Shown here: piece after piece, positions 59,167-64,000 of the stretch
Layout: each line of letters opens with the position of its first letter
Numbering within the stretch: position 1 is the first letter of the stretch
NCBI RefSeq assembly: GCF_015710975.1
Contig: NZ_CP049783.1
Coordinates: 2,229,501-2,293,500 of the forward strand
DNA length: 64,000 nt
Source of the DNA: Paenibacillus polymyxa
GTDB lineage: Bacteria; Bacillota; Bacilli; Paenibacillales; Paenibacillaceae
Direction: 5' to 3'
The notes under the pieces: generated by a model
What the model was told of the DNA's origin: nothing
What the model saw: only the letters and a program-made list of their open reading frames with translations
Database searches by the model: none
Translations under genes and position numbers: made by a program

Positions 59167-60705
59167 ATGAACCAATATGATGTTATTGTCATTGGTGCTG
59201 GGCTGGGTGGTTTGTCTTGTGCAGCCAGACTTTCTGCGTTGGGTTACCGGACAGCTGTGTTTGAAAGTCATACTTTGGCTGGCGGCTTTGCTACTGAATT
59301 CACACGAAAGGGATATACCTTTGATGTCTCCTTGCACGGCGTCGGCGGACTCGAAGAAGGCAGCTTCGGTCGGATGTTAAAGGACTGCCACGTGGATCAG
59401 CAAATCGTTCCTCTCCGTAAAAAGCACCCTTACTCCATTCGCTGGGAAGGGCAGATCATTGATATCCCATCTGATGTGCAGGAGTATGTGCAACTCCTCA
59501 AAGGCGTGTTTCCTGCTGAGGTAGCAGCCATTGACAAGCTATTCGCAGGCATTCGCCGTTTTGAAACAGGCTTTACTGCTTTTTCTTCCCTTACTTCCTG
59601 GCGTAAGCTGGCGGGTCTGTTCAAAGCAGGTACCTTCTTCCGCTGGACGAAAATGACCACCTGGGAGGCTGTAAGTCAGTTTGGCTTGTCTGACCGATTC
59701 ACGGAGTTCTTCACTGCACTCTGGCCCTATTATGGGCTGCCCCCGAAGCGGTTGGCGGCTTTGTACTTTTTTATTCCCTGGATCGGCTATCATCTGGAGG
59801 GGACGTACTACATTCAGGGAGGTGCACAGGCCTTGTCCAATGCGCTGGTCGAAGCTATTCAATCAGTTGGAGGAGAAGTTCACCTGCGCAGTCAGGTGTC
59901 TGAAATTATACTTGAACGCGGTAAAGCAGCTGGTGTACGTCTGAAAAAAGGGGATGTATATAAAGCCAACTGGGTTGTGTCTGGGATCAGTCCTCATCAT
60001 ACCTATGGTCGTCTGCTGGAGAGTCACAATGCCGCCCGTCGCGAGCTGGAGGCTGTAACCAGACTGGAAACTGGCACGTCTCTCACTCAACTGTACCTAG
60101 GGCTATCATGCGAGCCTCATGAGCTTGGGATCAGCGAAGAAGACTTAATCCTGTGTAACGAGCCGGATTCGGAGACGGATTATGAAGTCATGATGAGCGG
60201 CCAGTATATGAAAGGCAACTGGATGCTCACAAATTATAACGCCATGGACCCTACACTCAATGAAGCGGGAAAGGGTGTTATCGCTGTTACATTTTTGGAC
60301 AGATTGGAGAACTGGCCTAGTGCACGTCCCGAATATAAAGCCAAAAAGAAAGCAGTAACACAGCAGATACTGGAATGTCTTGAACGGCTATATCCTGGTT
60401 TTAGCAGCAAGGTCGTGGTGACAGAGTTGGGCACACCACGCACCATGCAGCGGTATACTGCTAATCCCGGCGGAGCCGTTTATGGCTATGCACAAACGGT
60501 CCGGCAGTCCGGCATAAACAGACTGAAGCGCAAATCAGCAGTGAACCGCCTGTCATTGGTAGGAGCCTGGACACAGCCTGGGGGCGGGTTTCAAGGAGCT
60601 ATGAACTCGGGTATAATGGAAGCTGATCGTATCGCCGCCAAACTGGGGAAGGCAGAAAGGGCAAGTATATCTACTCATGAAACATATCAAACGCCGAGAA
60701 CGTGA
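59167..60705 (+). CDS. Phytoene-desaturase/carotenoid-isomerase-like FAD oxidoreductase
   Basis: 512 residues. The N-terminal dinucleotide motif VIVIGAGLGGLSCAARLSALGYRTAVFESH binds FAD; TYYIQGGAQALSNALVEAIQSVGGEVHL and the C-terminal LVGAWTQPGGGFQGAMNSG are typical of the CrtI/CRTISO superfamily. No other carotenoid gene is nearby, so the substrate may be another isoprenoid or lipid. AAGGGAG precedes the ATG. The TetR gene begins 28 nt before its stop, making a two-gene operon. Confidence 0.88.
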   Translation: MNQYDVIVIGAGLGGLSCAARLSALGYRTAVFESHTLAGGFATEFTRKGYTFDVSLHGVGGLEEGSFGRMLKDCHVDQQIVPLRKKHPYSIRWEGQIIDIPSDVQEYVQLLKGVFPAEVAAIDKLFAGIRRFETGFTAFSSLTSWRKLAGLFKAGTFFRWTKMTTWEAVSQFGLSDRFTEFFTALWPYYGLPPKRLAALYFFIPWIGYHLEGTYYIQGGAQALSNALVEAIQSVGGEVHLRSQVSEIILERGKAAGVRLKKGDVYKANWVVSGISPHHTYGRLLESHNAARRELEAVTRLETGTSLTQLYLGLSCEPHELGISEEDLILCNEPDSETDYEVMMSGQYMKGNWMLTNYNAMDPTLNEAGKGVIAVTFLDRLENWPSARPEYKAKKKAVTQQILECLERLYPGFSSKVVVTELGTPRTMQRYTANPGGAVYGYAQTVRQSGINRLKRKSAVNRLSLVGAWTQPGGGFQGAMNSGIMEADRIAAKLGKAERASISTHETYQTPRT

Positions 60706-61291
60706 AAGCAGTGAGATCCGCCGCAAAATCATTGAGGCCGCCCGCTCCCTCTTTTTGAACCAAGGGTATGCTGAAGTCTCCATGCGTAAAATTGCGGATC
60801 AGATCGAATATTCACCAACGACTATTTATCATTATTTCTCCAATAAGGAAGCGGTTGTTCGTGAACTGCTGTTAGAAGGGAATGCTTTGTTCCTGAAGGC
60901 TCTTCAGCAGCGCGTGGATGAAGCACAGGCAGCCGGACTGAACGCTCTGGACACACTGAAAACAGTGTCCGATGCTTATGTCCGTTTTGGTATGGCTAAC
61001 CCCGAATACTACAACATCCTGTTTATCAGCAACCTTGAATCTGTAAGCTCGGTTACCCTTATAGACAGTGGGAGTTTTAAAGGGTTTGAGTTGCTTGAGG
61101 GCGGACTCAAAGCCGCTATGGAGGAAGGCTGCATCATTCAAGGAGATGAGCGCCTGATGGCTAGATCCGTATGGAGTATGCTGCACGGATTGACTTCTTT
61201 GCTCCTGAATTTTGAACTTCCTATGGCAAAATCAAATGATGAATTGATTTCATTTACTATAGATACTTTTATTCGGGGAATAAGCCGCTGA
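60677..61291 (+). CDS. TetR-family transcriptional regulator
   Basis: 204 residues. The HTH (RRKIIEAARSLFLNQGYAEVSMRKIADQIEYSPTTIYHYFSNKEAV) is canonical TetR, and a C-terminal ligand-binding domain follows. It overlaps the oxidoreductase gene, so it is probably an autoregulator of this operon. Its stop codon lies in the loop of the terminator hairpin. Confidence 0.9.
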   Translation: MKHIKRRERESSEIRRKIIEAARSLFLNQGYAEVSMRKIADQIEYSPTTIYHYFSNKEAVVRELLLEGNALFLKALQQRVDEAQAAGLNALDTLKTVSDAYVRFGMANPEYYNILFISNLESVSSVTLIDSGSFKGFELLEGGLKAAMEEGCIIQGDERLMARSVWSMLHGLTSLLLNFELPMAKSNDELISFTIDTFIRGISR

Positions 61292-61310
61292 TGAAGCGGC
61301 TTATTTTTTT
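61279..61310 (+). terminator. Terminator overlapping the tetR stop codon
   Basis: AATAAGCCGCT and AGCGGCTTATT arms with loop GATGA, then a run of T. The TGA stop is partly in the loop. Confidence 0.88.
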
Positions 61311-61357
61311 ATCCTTCTCCCCCTGTGTATGCAAGTCTGCATACGTCGACTCCAGTG

Positions 61358-62773
61358 TTAACGAAGTTCCAAATGTGAAAGCTGCTCAAGCACGGCTTCA
61401 ATGCGACGTTTATCTTTTTTGAGCATCACGAGCTGTAAAGAGGCATGAAGCAGATTTGAGATGCTAGCCCAAGCGTCTGCTTCTAGAGTGGGCAGAAGAT
61501 CGCGCTGAATCATGATATTCAGCGCCTCGGTTGCAATTTTCTGATGAAGCTCGCTACCGGATAGCCATTCAATCACCTGCTCATCTGTAGGACGAGAGTA
61601 GGCGAAAAGTACTGCCCAGCCATCAACCGGATGATTGACCTTATCCCGCATCCAGTCAATGACCTGGGGGGAATGAAAATGCTGTAACTGCCCGCTAACG
61701 GTGTATCCTTCTAATTTGCCATCCTTCGCCCTATGCTGTATCAGATCATTGTAAACTTTTGTAAGCCCTTCCTGCTCGTGCAGGCAGCGGGCGGATAGAT
61801 AGGCACGTGTCGAGATAAATGCGGCCCTAGCATGTGTGTTATTTGAAGCGGGAGGTCTCCATGCTTGCGCGGTATCCGTGTCCGGCTCCCATAAGGAGCG
61901 AACCCAATCAGCAGCCCCAATACCTGCGGTCTCCCCAACGAAAAATGCCCATGTAGCGAATTGGGCTGGGTTACACTGAATGCGCTGCTCCCAGGCAAGA
62001 AAAATATCCTTTGGATCATAGGCCTGGAAAGCCTGCAGTACAGCAGGATGATCTACGCCGTGCATGGTGGTGTAATGGATCAGTGTCTCCAACGACCGGG
62101 CATCCTCCAGCTTCATCGTGCAGAACATATCCAACCAGCGTTGCCACAACTGCAGCGGCGGGCTGTCTAGTTGAATACCATGCTCGTCTAACACGTTAGA
62201 CCAATCCCACAGCCATAACCCGTGCAAGGCAAGCATGTTTTCTATATAGGTAGGTAGACTTTCTGCAAGCAGCGTGAACTGGTCCAACTCATGCTCATAA
62301 CAGAACACTGCTGGCTCTGTTGCGGATGTCGCTCTATCAAGCAGGATCGGATCACCAGCACCGTTATAGTTCAAAATAAGATATCGTTGTTCGTCCGCTG
62401 CTGAGTCGGTATCTTCTCCATAGGATGTAAAATAGCCAATATCCTCATAATTCCAGCCAAATTCTCCTGTAATATCGTCAAGGTTAGTCGGTTCTTGTTC
62501 AAGGTCATGGCTGCCTTCATATGAATACTCTGATTCATCGGCTACAATACAGTGTTGAGGGAGGCACCATAGCAAATGTAAGCTGCCACACCGCTTTAAT
62601 AATTCAGACAGGGAGGCAGGCAAAGTGACCTGGAGCCGTTCCTCCAGCTCAGTCAGTTCCTCTTCGGAAATCCCCTTCGTGCATTGGTATGCCACGTCAG
62701 GCATTCCACCTTGTCTCAGACGATCAGCGATTTCTCCGAGCTTTTCTAAGATATGTGCAAAATGTACTGTCAT
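61358..62773 (-). CDS. SMI1/KNR4-domain protein, large
   Basis: 471 residues from the ATG at 62773 (AAGGAGG 10 nt upstream; the open frame extends 36 nt further). The N-terminal 190 residues carry the SMI1/KNR4 fold: ISEEELTELEERLQVTLPASLSELLKRCGSLHLLW, then FGWNYEDIGYF and RYLILNYNGAGDPILLD. The remainder is an unrecognised helical region. SMI1/KNR4 proteins in bacteria are frequently immunity proteins against polymorphic toxins. No toxin is visible in the window. It is co-transcribed with a second SMI1/KNR4 gene 17 nt upstream. Confidence 0.78.
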   Translation of the reverse strand: MTVHFAHILEKLGEIADRLRQGGMPDVAYQCTKGISEEELTELEERLQVTLPASLSELLKRCGSLHLLWCLPQHCIVADESEYSYEGSHDLEQEPTNLDDITGEFGWNYEDIGYFTSYGEDTDSAADEQRYLILNYNGAGDPILLDRATSATEPAVFCYEHELDQFTLLAESLPTYIENMLALHGLWLWDWSNVLDEHGIQLDSPPLQLWQRWLDMFCTMKLEDARSLETLIHYTTMHGVDHPAVLQAFQAYDPKDIFLAWEQRIQCNPAQFATWAFFVGETAGIGAADWVRSLWEPDTDTAQAWRPPASNNTHARAAFISTRAYLSARCLHEQEGLTKVYNDLIQHRAKDGKLEGYTVSGQLQHFHSPQVIDWMRDKVNHPVDGWAVLFAYSRPTDEQVIEWLSGSELHQKIATEALNIMIQRDLLPTLEADAWASISNLLHASLQLVMLKKDKRRIEAVLEQLSHLELR

Positions 62774-62790
62774 TTGTATTCGTCCTCCTT

Positions 62791-63567
62791 TTACTCTACA
62801 ACCTGGCAATGTTCTTTTTGCAGGAATGATAGAACTTCATCATGAAGTGCTATCGCTTTAGGTTCATAAATGATCGCCACTTCGCGTCCATATGCATAAT
62901 TGAAAAGTACGTATCCGCCAAGAGACTGAAGAAAAGCCAAGCAGATATGCTCGTTTTCAATCCATAGATTTGAGTCAAAATGCTGTTTAAAACGCTGAGC
63001 CAATAACTGTATAGATGCTGGAGCTACTTGCAAGGCTTGATCGTTCGGATTGGCTGAACCGTAAGCTTCCGCCGTCTCCGGTGGATTAAATTGTAGAAAT
63101 GTTGCAACTCTATCCAGACTGACAGGCTCGAAATAACGGGGGAATGGCTCTGTTTTTCCGAATTCATCCCGTAGTATATGCTCCAGCGTATCTGTAAATG
63201 GGGTTTGAACATCTAATGGCTTCATAGTAATGACCTCGGAATGTCGCGGTAGCCAAAGCAAGCCTTCGAGCTGAGGATGCACCGCTAGGAAATCACCATC
63301 TATGGAGCTGCTGATGACCACGCACTCGCCCAGCTGTTGCGCGGTAATCGGACAGTTATCATCATGCGTCCACAGTTCGTAATCCGCATAGGCTTGCAAT
63401 AGTAGAGGATCAGGTCGTTCAATCACCAGCAGACCGCAATAGGTACCTGGCCCGTATTGGGTGAGAAATGAAGCATAGGGAATTGGTAAAGTTATGCCAT
63501 AGGTATGTTCGAAATTTGTCAGTTCATCGGCAGCTACTGGCGTGTGTTGTGTGGAAACCCAATACAT
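62791..63567 (-). CDS. SMI1/KNR4-domain protein, small
   Basis: 258 residues. The start (ADELTNFEHTYGITLPIPYASFLTQYGPGTYCG) and SSIDGDFLAVHP with EGLLWLPRH follow the SMI1/KNR4 pattern seen in immunity-type proteins. The C-terminal half (about 150-258) is separate and unrecognised. It is the first gene of a two-gene minus-strand unit. No signal peptide, so it should be cytoplasmic. Confidence 0.75.
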   Translation of the reverse strand: MYWVSTQHTPVAADELTNFEHTYGITLPIPYASFLTQYGPGTYCGLLVIERPDPLLLQAYADYELWTHDDNCPITAQQLGECVVISSSIDGDFLAVHPQLEGLLWLPRHSEVITMKPLDVQTPFTDTLEHILRDEFGKTEPFPRYFEPVSLDRVATFLQFNPPETAEAYGSANPNDQALQVAPASIQLLAQRFKQHFDSNLWIENEHICLAFLQSLGGYVLFNYAYGREVAIIYEPKAIALHDEVLSFLQKEHCQVVE

Positions 63568-63725
63568 GTAGAATACACCTGCTTTCTGGCACTCTATCTA
63601 TAGGGATGGAGTCCAAATGTAAATGAGAGATATGCTATAATCAGGAAATAAAATAGTTAAATATTAGTCTATCTCAATTATGTAAGAACTACAATTTGTG
63701 AGGGTACGAAAGGGGAACACATCGT

Positions 63726-64000
63726 ATGACATCGGGGGTACAGGCCTACATAGATCCAATTTTTGAAGAGATTGACCAGAGATACGCTTCTGAGCAAAAG
63801 CGCATCGCGGAATTCAAGAACAAAAGCGTCCTTCACGAAGGGATTCATGAATACTTAAAAGTTACCTGTAAGAGAGATGGGGTATGGGTCGATACCTACG
63901 AACCGTTTGATTGGGATCATCGTAGACCAGACACAAAAATTCCTGGTTTTACGGAGGAAGTGACGCTCCAGCAGGTGCAGGATAAATGGATGCCAGTGTT
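63726..64000 (+). CDS. Hypothetical protein, 3' end cut by window edge
   Basis: The plus strand reads MTSGVQAYIDPIFEEIDQRY from the ATG at 63726 and stays open to the window end (91 codons). AAAGGGG lies about 11 nt upstream. The visible part is charged and helical, then Trp/Asp-rich (WVDTYEPFDWDH). I do not recognise it. It is divergent from the SMI1/KNR4 pair. Confidence 0.6.
   Translation, partial: MTSGVQAYIDPIFEEIDQRYASEQKRIAEFKNKSVLHEGIHEYLKVTCKRDGVWVDTYEPFDWDHRRPDTKIPGFTEEVTLQQVQDKWMPV

Noticed and set aside
61327..61344. Short palindrome GTATGCA-AGTC-TGCATAC between tetR and the SMI1/KNR4 gene
   Set aside because: Convergent intergenic position with no T tract and no promoter; too short to argue for a function.

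Overview
The window reads as chromosomal DNA of an endospore-forming, low-to-mid GC Gram-positive rod, most likely Paenibacillus (P. polymyxa group). This is an inference from two GerA-type spore germinant receptor operons, three AbrB-type regulators, a Bacillus-megaterium-style anaerobic cobalamin operon, strong AGGAGG ribosome binding sites and frequent GTG/TTG starts. No rRNA, tRNA, CRISPR array or insertion sequence was found.

Layout. 1-3.9 kb: a truncated AbrB-like gene, a YoxD-type dehydrogenase, a PadR/DUF1700/DUF4097 envelope-stress-type operon and a small acidic protein. 3.9-10.1 kb: metE behind a cobalamin riboswitch, then anaerobic ribonucleotide reductase nrdDG behind a composite Fnr/NrdR promoter, then a second AbrB paralog. 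10.2-15 kb: a GH3 glycosidase, an Rrf2 regulator and a diguanylate cyclase. 15.1-20.5 kb: germination operon 1 (A-C-B-B) with a sigma-G-like promoter. 20.6-26 kb: a PerR-like regulator coupled to a degenerate response regulator, a BlaI/M56 pair whose operator recurs upstream of a (frameshifted) doxX gene, and a chemoreceptor. 26-29.3 kb: an EamA transporter divergent from a LysR regulator, a pirin and a small protein. 29.4-33.7 kb: germination operon 2 (A-C-D-B) with a frameshifted B gene.

33.8-47.0 kb is the metabolic core: a HemD-like uroporphyrinogen-III synthase, a LOG-family enzyme, then a cobalamin riboswitch followed by cbiH60-cbiX-cbiJ-cbiC-cbiD-cbiET-cbiL-cbiF-cbiG-cbiA, which together carry the early anaerobic corrin pathway from sirohydrochlorin to cobyrinate diamide. 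The same ligand, B12, is predicted to switch off both this operon and B12-independent methionine synthase metE.

47.1-64 kb is more mixed: the third AbrB paralog, a ThuA-like protein, a phasin-like protein, an ABC1/UbiB kinase, a PIN-domain toxin-antitoxin cassette bracketed by an exact 33-bp direct repeat, a SulP transporter, a polar amino acid ABC transporter, a Fur-box-controlled 35-residue basic peptide too short for usual gene calling, a frameshifted secreted esterase, a phytoene-desaturase-like oxidoreductase with its TetR regulator, and two tandem SMI1/KNR4 proteins.

Three genes (doxX, gerB of operon 2, esterase) each lack exactly one base. These may be real mutations or assembly errors. 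Most likely to repay a second look are the repeat-flanked toxin-antitoxin cassette, the Fur-controlled micropeptide, the Fnr/NrdR composite promoter, the shared BlaI operators and the PerR-like/degenerate response regulator pair.
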